7,487 nucleotides of DNA from an uncultured Pseudomonadota bacterium. GTDB taxonomy: Bacteria; Myxococcota_A; Polyangia; HGW-17. Below are positions 1 through 5,559 of this stretch, piece after piece (position 1 is the stretch's first letter; the number at the start of each line of letters is the position of its first letter). The notes below the pieces were generated by a model. It saw only the letters and a program-made list of their open reading frames with translations. It did no database searches and was not told the DNA's origin. Location: contig CALKWH010000119.1 in NCBI GenBank assembly GCA_938004375.1, positions 1 through 7,487 on the forward strand, in the 5' to 3' direction. Position numbers and translations under genes: made by a program.

Positions 1-42
1 CGTATTCGGTGACTGGAGTTCAGACGTGTGCTCTTCCGATCT
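1..42. other. Illumina adapter and index (artefact)
   Basis: Positions 9-42 read as the TruSeq read-2 adapter, beginning GTGACTGGAGTTCAGACG and ending CTCTTCCGATCT. Positions 1-8 (CGTATTCG) are the reverse complement of the index seen at the other end. This is library sequence, not genome. Open frames starting here, for example the ATG-like or GTG-like starts at 9 and 28, have spurious N-termini, and the first genomic base is 43. Confidence 0.98.
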
Positions 43-312
43 CTGGCCCTGGCGCTGGTCCACGACCATCCCGACGAGGTCGTCTACGGCAAACCCGAGT
101 TCCTCGAGGCCGCCCGCCAGCGCGGCTGGATGATCGTCTCCATGAAGCAGGACTTCCTGCGCCTGTGGGGCCGGCCGGCCGAGACCCCGGTCCCGGAGCC
201 CGCCTCCCGGGCGCTGGCCGCGGGGTGGTGGTTCCTGTGGCTGGGCGCCGCCGGGGTGGCCGTGGGCGCGGCCGTCCTGGTGCGCCGTCGAAGACGGCCC
301 CGGCCAGCCTAG
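43..312 (+). CDS. C-terminal fragment of membrane-anchored protein, PEP-CTERM-like tail
   Basis: This is the last 89 residues of a protein whose beginning lies off the contig; the frame continues into the adapter, so no real start is visible. It ends with TAG at 310-312. The first ~45 residues (HDHPDE, then KPEFLEAARQRGW) look like a soluble domain that I do not recognise. Residues 50-55 are VPEPAS, followed by a hydrophobic stretch at about 59-80 (GWWFLWLGAAGVAVGAAVLV) and five arginines at 81-85. That order, VPEP motif then transmembrane helix then Arg cluster at the extreme C-terminus, is the architecture of PEP-CTERM sorting signals, which are processed by exosortase in exopolysaccharide-producing Gram-negatives. 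The spacing is a little long and an Arg follows the motif, so a plain tail anchor with a Pro-rich linker is the alternative. It is the only plus-strand gene and converges on the lipoprotein gene. Confidence 0.72.
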   Translation: MALALVHDHPDEVVYGKPEFLEAARQRGWMIVSMKQDFLRLWGRPAETPVPEPASRALAAGWWFLWLGAAGVAVGAAVLVRRRRRPRPA

Positions 313-323
313 AGGACAGATCC

Positions 324-350
324 ATCGAAATCGAAATCGAAATCGAAATC
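324..350. repeat. ATCGAA hexanucleotide tandem repeat
   Basis: There are four perfect copies of ATCGAA (324-329, 330-335, 336-341, 342-347) plus a half copy ATC at 348-350. The repeat sits in the 83-base gap between the two convergent genes. It is AT-rich against a GC-rich background and lies outside both coding regions, so copy number could vary without changing a protein. No function is evident. Confidence 0.92.
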
Positions 351-395
351 TACCGGGAGGAAAGACCGATCGGGATCCAATAAATGGTCGGCGCT

Positions 396-1361
396 CTAAT
401 CAAAGAGCGGGGTGAGGCAGAACTCGATGACCTGGTCGTCGATCTGACTCAGGGGAATGGAGGTGTCGATGGGGACCAGCTTCCCGGTGGCCTGGTTGAG
501 GGCCAGGTAGTTCCGCTCACGGGTATGGAGCTTCAGGCAGGGCTGTCCCGGACAGTCGACCGCGCAGTCATCGCCGGTCCGCTTGGGGACGCACACGTCG
601 ATCTGGGCGGGCACCTTGGCCTGGTTGTCCTTGAGATCCACGTGCACGCACTTCATCTCGCTCCCGAAAGAATCTCCCGCGGTGCCCAGGTTCTTGACCA
701 CCTCGGTGCAGTAGGCGTCACTGCCGGCGAAATCGGTGTCGTCATTGAGCTCCATGTCGTTTCGGAAATAATCGAAATACAGCCGGCATCTGGGAAGACA
801 GGCACGATCCATGGTGGTCCCTGAGAAATAGGCAGCCGAGGTGGACACTTCGGAGTCCAGGCCCACGGCCAGCGGGCAGGCATCCTGGCGGTCGCCCGGA
901 CGGATGAACGGGAAGCCCACCCGGCTATCGCATTCGAGCTCGTCCCCGATCCCTTCGATGCACTCCCGGCGGATCTGGTTCTTGCAGACCGGGGCGGTCT
1001 GGCACTCGGTGTCGTTGCAGTCCGTGTAGCCGTCCTCGTCGTCGTACCGGTTGTTGTCGCAGGTCTCGGCGTACACCTTCTGGGGGCTGGTGACCTTGGG
1101 GATGACCTCGCTGTCGGAGTTGCAGAATCCCCAATAGCCGTGCACGGTGGGACGGGCGGTCACGTCCTTGTAGTACATGTAGGTGTTGAAGTAGTTGTCA
1201 CAGAAAAAACCGCCCGGAGGACACTCGGAGTCCATGTTGCAGGCGAAGACACCGGACTGGAGTCCCGCTTCGACGCACCCCGTGACCCACGGCGTCATCA
1301 GGAGCAAGACGAACATGGACGAGCGAATCAACTGGTGTGAGCGACCCACGTGAGAAATCAT
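396..1361 (-). CDS. Cys-rich secreted lipoprotein, Myxococcota-like
   Basis: A 321-residue protein with a lipoprotein signal peptide: charged N-region with R7 and R13, hydrophobic MFVLLLMTPW at 16-25, and lipobox V-T-G-C with C29 as the lipidated residue. The mature part has 20 further cysteines, an even number consistent with extensive disulfides and export. Two motifs stand out. One is C41-x5-C47-x6-C54 (CNMDSECPPGGFFC). The other, at 101-120, begins CDNN, has an acidic D-x-D/E-D-G core and ends D-C-x4-C, like the Ca-binding 'CDNGxDDDGDGxxDCxDxxC' segments common in Myxococcota surface proteins. The in-frame ATG at 1418 was not used as the start because it abuts the -10 box; ATG 1361 has a GGAGG ribosome site 5 bases away. 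No enzymatic motif is visible, and a surface or structural role is inferred. Codons are visibly less GC-biased than in the neighbouring genes. Confidence 0.9.
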   Translation of the reverse strand: MISHVGRSHQLIRSSMFVLLLMTPWVTGCVEAGLQSGVFACNMDSECPPGGFFCDNYFNTYMYYKDVTARPTVHGYWGFCNSDSEVIPKVTSPQKVYAETCDNNRYDDEDGYTDCNDTECQTAPVCKNQIRRECIEGIGDELECDSRVGFPFIRPGDRQDACPLAVGLDSEVSTSAAYFSGTTMDRACLPRCRLYFDYFRNDMELNDDTDFAGSDAYCTEVVKNLGTAGDSFGSEMKCVHVDLKDNQAKVPAQIDVCVPKRTGDDCAVDCPGQPCLKLHTRERNYLALNQATGKLVPIDTSIPLSQIDDQVIEFCLTPLFD

Positions 1362-1366
1362 CCCTA

Positions 1367-1371
1367 CCTCC
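1367..1371 (-). promoter_or_regulatory. Ribosome binding site fixing lipoprotein start
   Basis: On the minus strand the sequence reads GGAGG, then 5 bases (TAGGG), then ATG at 1361. The spacing and match are near ideal. It selects this ATG over the longer in-frame option at 1418, which has no comparable site. Confidence 0.75.
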
Positions 1372-1418
1372 AAAAACAGCCGGATCCCAATCAAGATAGG
1401 TTTGCCAGCGGCGGACAT

Positions 1419-1446
1419 ATTATATGGGACACCCTCCCAAATTCAA
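1419..1446 (-). promoter_or_regulatory. Sigma70-type promoter of the lipoprotein gene
   Basis: On the minus strand, TTGAAT (1446-1441, four of six consensus bases) is followed by a 16-base spacer and a perfect TATAAT (1424-1419). Transcription would begin near 1412, leaving an untranslated leader of about 50 bases before ATG 1361. The spacer holds a 5-bp inverted repeat (TGGGA, 5 bases, TCCCA), which could be an operator or chance. The site lies in the gap just downstream of the RNase HII stop, so the lipoprotein is probably a separate transcription unit. Confidence 0.6.
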
Positions 1447-1489
1447 GCTGATATTCACGGAACGTGGCGGACCGGCCGCCGTGGCGAGG

Positions 1490-2113
1490 TCAGAACAACT
1501 CCAACTGTCGGCGGCGCAGGTTCCAGGACCGGCGCAGGTGCGGCACCGGTCCGCCGTGACGAAGCTCCCAGGCCTCGAGGAAGGCCATGGTCGCCGCGTT
1601 GGGATAGCCACCGCCGCGCATCGGGAAACCACGGACGAGCATTGCGCGTTCATACGCCTCCATCCAGTCGTCCCGGAAGGTCTTGGCCACGATGGAGGCC
1701 GCGGCCACCTCGGGGTAATCCCGGTCCGCCCGATCCTCGGCGATCAACTGGGGAAACCGAGCGGTCAGCGGCGAGAAGAGGGTTCTCCCATCGGCCACGA
1801 TGCGCGCCGGGGGCCGGACCTGGCGCAACAGCACCTCGGCTGCCCTGCGCTCGAGCTCGTTGAGCCCGGGACCGCGGGCCACGTGGTCGTCGATGACGGC
1901 GGCGGGGATCTGGATCCATCGAAGCTCGCACCTCGCGGCGAGCGCCCGGCAGATGCGACGTCGCTGCCTGCGGGCGGCTTCACCGGCGCCGAAGGTCTTG
2001 GAGTCCGCCACCCCCAGCTCCAACAAGGCTTCGGGCTGCCCGGTGACGCAGAGGGCGAGGAACATCGGCCCGATCACCGGACCCCGGCCCGCCTCGTCGA
2101 GGCCGACCTTCAT
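1490..2113 (-). CDS. rnhB: Ribonuclease HII, archaeal-type signature
   Basis: A 207-residue RNase HII, which nicks the RNA side of RNA/DNA hybrids and removes single ribonucleotides misincorporated into DNA. The four metal-binding acidic residues are all present: D6 and E7 in G-L-D-E-A-G-R-G, D108 in VADG, and D130 in ADRDYPEVAAAS. SKT at 38-40, the AASIVAK block at 138-144 and RD at 147-148 are also typical of the family. Length is normal. The N-terminus GLDEAGRGPVIGP, the 'AD-x-DYP' form of the fourth site and the C-terminal RRSW (194-197) resemble archaeal and eukaryotic RNase H2A more than the common bacterial GVDExGRGPLAGP and KGD forms, as I remember them. The start is ATG 2113, with GGAGG 5 bases upstream (2123-2119). 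It overlaps the transglycosylase stop by ATGA, so the two are translationally coupled. Stop TGA is at 1490-1492. Confidence 0.97.
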   Translation of the reverse strand: MKVGLDEAGRGPVIGPMFLALCVTGQPEALLELGVADSKTFGAGEAARRQRRRICRALAARCELRWIQIPAAVIDDHVARGPGLNELERRAAEVLLRQVRPPARIVADGRTLFSPLTARFPQLIAEDRADRDYPEVAAASIVAKTFRDDWMEAYERAMLVRGFPMRGGGYPNAATMAFLEAWELRHGGPVPHLRRSWNLRRRQLELF

Positions 2114-4194
2114 GGCGTCCTCCCCGGCTCCGGGGTGGACCCCGCTTCGGGCGGCGGCGCGCCCTGGGCAGACTGCCCCTGCCAGACCCTGCCCGCGGGG
2201 GCGATTTGGTCCCGCTTCAGGGGCGTGGTCAGGTTCAACTTCGGCGCCAGGTTGATCAGCACGCGGGATACGTCGGTGAGCAGCCGGGACAAGGAAGGCC
2301 CGGTGGCACCGCTCTTTTCCGGCTGTGGGTCCGCCGGCTTCGCGGGCGCGGGGTCCGCCGGCTTCGCGGGCACGGGGTCCGCCGGCTTCGCGGGCGCGGG
2401 GTCCTCCGGCTTCGCGGGCGCGGGGTCCTCCGGCTTCGCGGGCGCGAGGTCCGCGGGTTCGACGACCTGTTTGGGTACCCGATCCTTCTTCGCGTACACC
2501 AGGATGGTGGTCCCCGGGGCAAACGAGTAGGCCTTGTTGATGGTGCGGATCGAGGCGACGGTGGTGCCGTACTTCTCGGCGATCTTCTCCAACTTCTGGT
2601 TCGCGGTGACCACGTGCCGGACCCGCACGCGGTCGTACTGGGCCAGATAATGGGCGACGAACTCCTCGCCGTCCACGGGCACCACCTTCACGGTGTCCGC
2701 GGAGAACAGGGCCTTGTGGCCCGCTGCGGTCGGCGGGAGGAACACCTGGAGCACCATTCCGGAGGGCAGGGCCGCCTCCGGGTTGAGGTGATTCCAGGCG
2801 ACCAGATCCGCGAGGGTCACGCCGAGCCCGTCGCCGAGGACCTCGAGGGTGTCCCCTGCGGTGGTGCGGTAGAACAGGCGCACCTTGCCGTCGGGGACGG
2901 CCACGTCGTCGGGCACGGCCACGAACGGGGTCGTGGGGGCCGGACGCACCGGGGCCTCGAGGGGGGTCGTGCGGGGCACCGCGAGGACCACGCCGACGAC
3001 GACCTCGGCCGAGGACTGCAGTTGGTTCATGGTGCGGATCCGGGCCGCGGTCGTGCCGAAGCGGGCGGCGACGGACTCGAGGGTGTCCCCGAGCTGGACC
3101 CGGTAGGGCTGAAAGTCCGCCCACCCGGGATCGAGCTTGAGCAGGGCGGCCTCGTAGGCGGCCTTGCGGCCCCACGGGATGCGCACCCGCGTCCGCTTGT
3201 CTCCCGGAGGAAGCCGGCCCCGGGTGAACTCCGGGTTCAGTCGCGCGAGCTCCTCGGCCGGCGCGCCCGACAACCGGGCGACCTGGGTGAGCGTCATGCC
3301 CCCGGGGGCGAGGACGGCGTCGAAGGCGTAGGGGGCGTCCATGGCCGGCTTCGGGATCAGGAAGCGGTCCCGGTTGAGATCCGCGATGGCCACCGCGATC
3401 CACTTGGGGACGTACAACTGGGTCTCGCGGGGCAACGCGTTCTCGTATTTCTGAAGGCGCCAGAAGTCGTTGGTCTGGTAGCGCCGGATGCTCTGCAGCA
3501 TGCGGCCGTACCCGCAGTTGTAGGCCGCCAGGGCCACGTGCCAGTTGTGGAAGCGGTACTTCAGATCGGAGAAGTACAGCATCACCGCCTCCGTGGAGAG
3601 CTCGGGGTCCATGCGCTGATCCACGAAGTGCGACAGGCGCAGGCCATAGACCTTCGCCCCGTCGGGCATGAACTGCCAGAGCCCCAGTGCCCCAGCGGTC
3701 GAGCGCGTTCGCACCTCGAAACCGCTCTCGATCATCGAGACGTACAGGAGCGCCGACGGAAGCCGGTGACGGGCGAGCACGTTGAGGATCATCGCCCGCC
3801 AGCGCCCCGAGCGCTCGATCCAGGATCGAATCGTCGCCCGTCCGCCCGGGTTGAACCGGAAATGCTTCAGATAGGTGATCACGGTCTCGTCGAACACGAC
3901 GGGGATGTCGGGGTATTTCATGCCCACGAGCCAGGGAAGCTCGGCGGGGACCGGCGGCTGGACGGGCACGGGGAGGGTCTCCTGGGTCTTCTCCCCCGCC
4001 CGGAACAGGTCCTCCTCGGCGAACTGCAAGGCCCACAGAGTGGCCGGGACCTGGCCCGGCTCCGCGGCCCGCCCGCGGACCCAGGTGCGGCCCTCGGTGG
4101 GCGGCAGGAGACGGGCTGCCTCGGTGGGTCCGGACAGAAACGGCGTCGGATCGGCGCCCCTCAGGGTGAGTAAGAAAACCATCAGCCAGGTCAT
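2110..4194 (-). CDS. mltD: MltD-like lytic transglycosylase with LysM domains
   Basis: A 694-residue murein lytic transglycosylase that cleaves the MurNAc-GlcNAc bond of peptidoglycan with 1,6-anhydro product formation (family knowledge). A short hydrophobic N-terminus (MTWLMVFLLTL) is a probable signal peptide; no lipobox is seen. The SLT catalytic domain lies at about 130-280, with catalytic E156 in S-M-I-E-S-G-F, GLWQFMP at 171-177 and AAYNCGYGR at 223-231. An MltD-type linker (TLTQVARLSG...EELARLNPEF) follows at 300-323. Three LysM-like peptidoglycan-binding modules follow at about 364-407, 441-487 and 525-567. Residues 583-623 are a Pro/Ala/Lys octapeptide repeat, then an unassigned tail with a short amphipathic segment (SRLLTDVSRVLINLAPKL, 635-652). 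It is longer than E. coli MltD because of the third LysM and the tail. The gene starts 40 bases after the membrane-protein stop and overlaps rnhB. The ribosome site is weak (AGG 4-5 bases from ATG). Confidence 0.94.
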   Translation of the reverse strand: MTWLMVFLLTLRGADPTPFLSGPTEAARLLPPTEGRTWVRGRAAEPGQVPATLWALQFAEEDLFRAGEKTQETLPVPVQPPVPAELPWLVGMKYPDIPVVFDETVITYLKHFRFNPGGRATIRSWIERSGRWRAMILNVLARHRLPSALLYVSMIESGFEVRTRSTAGALGLWQFMPDGAKVYGLRLSHFVDQRMDPELSTEAVMLYFSDLKYRFHNWHVALAAYNCGYGRMLQSIRRYQTNDFWRLQKYENALPRETQLYVPKWIAVAIADLNRDRFLIPKPAMDAPYAFDAVLAPGGMTLTQVARLSGAPAEELARLNPEFTRGRLPPGDKRTRVRIPWGRKAAYEAALLKLDPGWADFQPYRVQLGDTLESVAARFGTTAARIRTMNQLQSSAEVVVGVVLAVPRTTPLEAPVRPAPTTPFVAVPDDVAVPDGKVRLFYRTTAGDTLEVLGDGLGVTLADLVAWNHLNPEAALPSGMVLQVFLPPTAAGHKALFSADTVKVVPVDGEEFVAHYLAQYDRVRVRHVVTANQKLEKIAEKYGTTVASIRTINKAYSFAPGTTILVYAKKDRVPKQVVEPADLAPAKPEDPAPAKPEDPAPAKPADPVPAKPADPAPAKPADPQPEKSGATGPSLSRLLTDVSRVLINLAPKLNLTTPLKRDQIAPAGRVWQGQSAQGAPPPEAGSTPEPGRTP
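2327..2446 (-). repeat. Five 24-bp tandem units in transglycosylase tail
   Basis: Five contiguous 24-base copies lie at 2327-2350, 2351-2374, 2375-2398, 2399-2422 and 2423-2446. They differ only by G/T at the seventh base of two units and one G/A near the end of the second. A decayed sixth copy follows. They encode the octapeptide D-P-[AV]-P-A-K-P-[AE], giving a flexible Pro-rich linker with spaced lysines. The near identity at DNA level, including silent sites, points to recent expansion by slippage or unequal recombination. Confidence 0.95.
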
Positions 4195-4203
4195 GCCACC
4201 TGC

Positions 4204-4232
4204 ATCATAGGGGATGTGGGAGGCAATGCAAA
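4204..4232 (-). promoter_or_regulatory. Weak candidate promoter before the transglycosylase
   Basis: In the 40-base gap upstream of the transglycosylase, the minus strand reads TTTGCA (4232-4227, four of six), 17 bases, then TATGAT (4209-4204, five of six). The -10 lies only 9 bases before ATG 4194, so any transcript would be almost leaderless. It could give secondary expression within the operon. A chance match is quite possible. Confidence 0.28.
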
Positions 4233-4234
4233 TT

Positions 4235-4888
4235 TTATCGGCTCAACCGGCCGACGCCCAGGCTCCACACCACCAGCGAGAACCCCGCCGCGGCCTGCAG
4301 GGCGACGCCGGCCCGCTGCCAGGCGAGCACGCCGAACACGGCCAGCAGCGTCGCCGAACCCAGGACCATCAGAGGGGAACGGGCCGGCCTCCCGGCGCGG
4401 GCGAGCCGGCGCCAGACCCCGAAGTGGGCCGCGCAGAAGACGGCCGACGCCAGAATCCAGGCCGGCCGGGCGGCCGACCACCAGGCCAGCAGCACGAGCC
4501 CGACGCTCCAGGCCAGGAAGGCGGCGGGCACCCGTCCACGGAGCTCGCCGCGCGGTTCCACGGGCGAGTACTCCACGGCCGGGGCCGGCGGACGGGCCAA
4601 CGTGAAGCCGACGTAGGCGATGAAGAGGAACAGGACGCCCCCCAGGTCCTCGAGCTCGAGAGGCGAAGCCGCCGCGCAAAAGAGGGCCATCGCCCCCGGG
4701 AACAACACGAGGCGCACGACGGCGGCCCCCGGCAGGGTGTAGAGCATCCACGGCATCGCACAGGCGAAGGCCACCCAGGGCTGCCATGCGGGCGGGTCGA
4801 CGCCCAGGACGGAGGTCCAGGCGAGGGCCGTGAACGCCAGCATCCACTGGTTGTGGCCGGGGGGGGCCGCGCGCAGCAACTTTCTCAT
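4235..4888 (-). CDS. Polytopic inner-membrane protein, unknown function
   Basis: A 217-residue hydrophobic protein that I do not recognise. About seven or eight membrane segments are visible, at roughly 15-30, 36-53, 57-73, 83-98, 121-137, 142-158, 172-189 and 195-212. Basic loops (MRKLLR at the start, RRLARAGRPAR at 160-170, GRLSR at the end) suggest which sides are cytoplasmic. The one long hydrophilic loop, at about 99-120, contains EYSPVEPRGELRGR. No catalytic or transport signature stands out. ATG 4888 is the first start in this frame downstream of the HU gene; it has no Shine-Dalgarno (the upstream strand is C-rich), and M16 is the only early alternative. The gene lies 58 bases after the HU stop and 40 bases before the transglycosylase, so co-transcription is likely. 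Confidence 0.78.
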   Translation of the reverse strand: MRKLLRAAPPGHNQWMLAFTALAWTSVLGVDPPAWQPWVAFACAMPWMLYTLPGAAVVRLVLFPGAMALFCAAASPLELEDLGGVLFLFIAYVGFTLARPPAPAVEYSPVEPRGELRGRVPAAFLAWSVGLVLLAWWSAARPAWILASAVFCAAHFGVWRRLARAGRPARSPLMVLGSATLLAVFGVLAWQRAGVALQAAAGFSLVVWSLGVGRLSR

Positions 4889-4923
4889 GACGGGGGGACG
4901 GAAACGGGAATCAACGGGGAGAA

Positions 4924-4936
4924 CCGGCCTGGCCGG
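4924..4936. other. GC-rich 13-bp palindrome between HU and membrane protein
   Basis: CCGGCC, T, GGCCGG forms a perfect palindrome 10-22 bases after the HU stop. On the minus strand it is followed by TTCTCCCC, which is pyrimidine-rich but not a T-run. It could be a weak attenuating hairpin that reduces expression downstream of the abundant HU message, or a chance palindrome in GC-rich DNA. Confidence 0.35.
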
Positions 4937-4946
4937 GAGGGGTGAC

Positions 4947-5282
4947 CTACTTCTTGCCCTTCTTGGCGGAGGACAGGGACTCGTTCATCGAGGTCTTGAA
5001 GTGGGTGCCCGGGGTGAAGGAAATGGTGTAGTGGGCCGGAATCGTGATCTCGGCCTTGGTCTTGGGGTTGCGGCCCTTCTTGGCATCGCGGTGCTTGCGC
5101 TTGAAGGTGCCGAAGCCCGGCCAGGAGAACTTCAGGTCCTTGCCCTTCACGGGCTTGGTCTTCACGAAGTACTCTTCCATCTCTTTGAAGAAAATCTCCA
5201 CGACGTGGGCGATGTCCTTCTTCTTCACTTCGCTCAACTCGGCATGCTTGGCAATCTTTTCAATCAGTTCGGGTTTGGTCAT
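4947..5282 (-). CDS. HU/IHF-family DNA-binding protein, extended
   Basis: A 111-residue histone-like protein that bends and compacts DNA as a dimer. The N-terminal helical part (TKPELIEKIAKHAELS) and the beta-arm region are typical: GFGTF at 56-60, then R65, and G-R-N-P at 70-73 with the intercalating P73, then I-T-I-P-A and a final F-x2-G...N block (F89-N100). Compared with E. coli HU of 90 residues it carries about 10 extra residues before GFGTF (around EEYFVKTKPVKGKDLKFSW) and an 11-residue tail rich in Ser and Lys (SLSSAKKGKK). The arm spacing itself is unchanged. The start is ATG 5282, with AGGAG (5293-5289) 6 bases away. Codons are strongly biased to AAG and GAG, as in highly expressed genes. 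It is the first gene of the probable operon with the membrane protein, transglycosylase and rnhB. HU versus IHF subunit cannot be settled here. Confidence 0.95.
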   Translation of the reverse strand: MTKPELIEKIAKHAELSEVKKKDIAHVVEIFFKEMEEYFVKTKPVKGKDLKFSWPGFGTFKRKHRDAKKGRNPKTKAEITIPAHYTISFTPGTHFKTSMNESLSSAKKGKK

Positions 5283-5318
5283 GCTCTTCTCCTATACGGT
5301 TTCGGGTTGATGGTTCTC

Positions 5319-5335
5319 TGCAAACAATGTTTACA
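5319..5335. promoter_or_regulatory. 17-bp imperfect palindrome in the HU leader
   Basis: TGCAAACA-A-TGTTTACA has 8-base arms with one mismatch around a central A. It lies 37-53 bases upstream of the HU start and downstream of the proposed promoter. The form suits a dimeric regulator, or a leader hairpin in the RNA. No regulator is identified. Confidence 0.35.
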
Positions 5336-5378
5336 AAACCTGCAAATCTGCCGGTATATGTCCGGAACAGTCGGCTTC

Positions 5379-5407
5379 AGCATGAAAAAACCGGGATCCC
5401 TTGTCAA
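5379..5407 (-). promoter_or_regulatory. Candidate promoter of the HU operon
   Basis: On the minus strand a perfect TTGACA (5407-5402) is followed by 17 bases and CATGCT (5384-5379, only three of six but with the key A and final T). Just upstream, 5411-5430 is AT-rich (AAAAATATT...GTTTTT), like an UP element. Transcription from here would give a leader of about 90 bases. The -35 and upstream tract are convincing; the -10 is weak, so expression may need an activator or the real -10 may differ. Confidence 0.5.
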
Positions 5408-5559
5408 GCTGAAAAACGCGAATATTTTTCTCCGCAAAACCGCCTGACTCTAAGGTCAAACGAGATCACGACGACCCCGGATCGCACCCGCCGTGACGAC
5501 GGGCCGGAACCCTTCCGTGGCGGACGGATGCAGGGCGACGCGCGGCGCACTTCTCCGCC

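Noticed and set aside
392..409. Hairpin CGCTCT-AATCAA-AGAGCG at the lipoprotein stop as a terminator
   Set aside because: Only six base pairs, no T-run on either strand, and it overlaps the stop codon.
1362..1418. Longer lipoprotein starting at ATG 1418
   Set aside because: That ATG directly abuts the TATAAT box, upstream of the expected transcript start, and would put 19 extra residues before a normal signal peptide.
1424..2530. 368-codon plus-strand frame covering RNase HII and the repeat
   Set aside because: Antisense shadow. The repeated SAGFAGAG stretch is only the 24-bp repeat read in another frame.
2114..4036. Upstream extension of the RNase HII frame, giving an 848-residue fusion
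   Set aside because: The extension is the shifted frame of the transglycosylase and reads as low-complexity Arg/Gly/Pro. ATG 2113 has a good ribosome site and gives a normal-length RNase HII.
2206..4173. 655-codon open frame on the plus strand antisense to the transglycosylase
   Set aside because: Its translation is Gly/Arg/Val/His-rich without any domain, while the minus strand gives clear SLT and LysM motifs. Long antisense frames are expected in high-GC DNA where third positions are G/C.
5488..5504. Imperfect hairpin CCCGCCGTGACGACGGG downstream of the methyltransferase as a terminator
   Set aside because: One mismatch, a three-base loop and no T-tract; such palindromes are frequent in GC-rich DNA.
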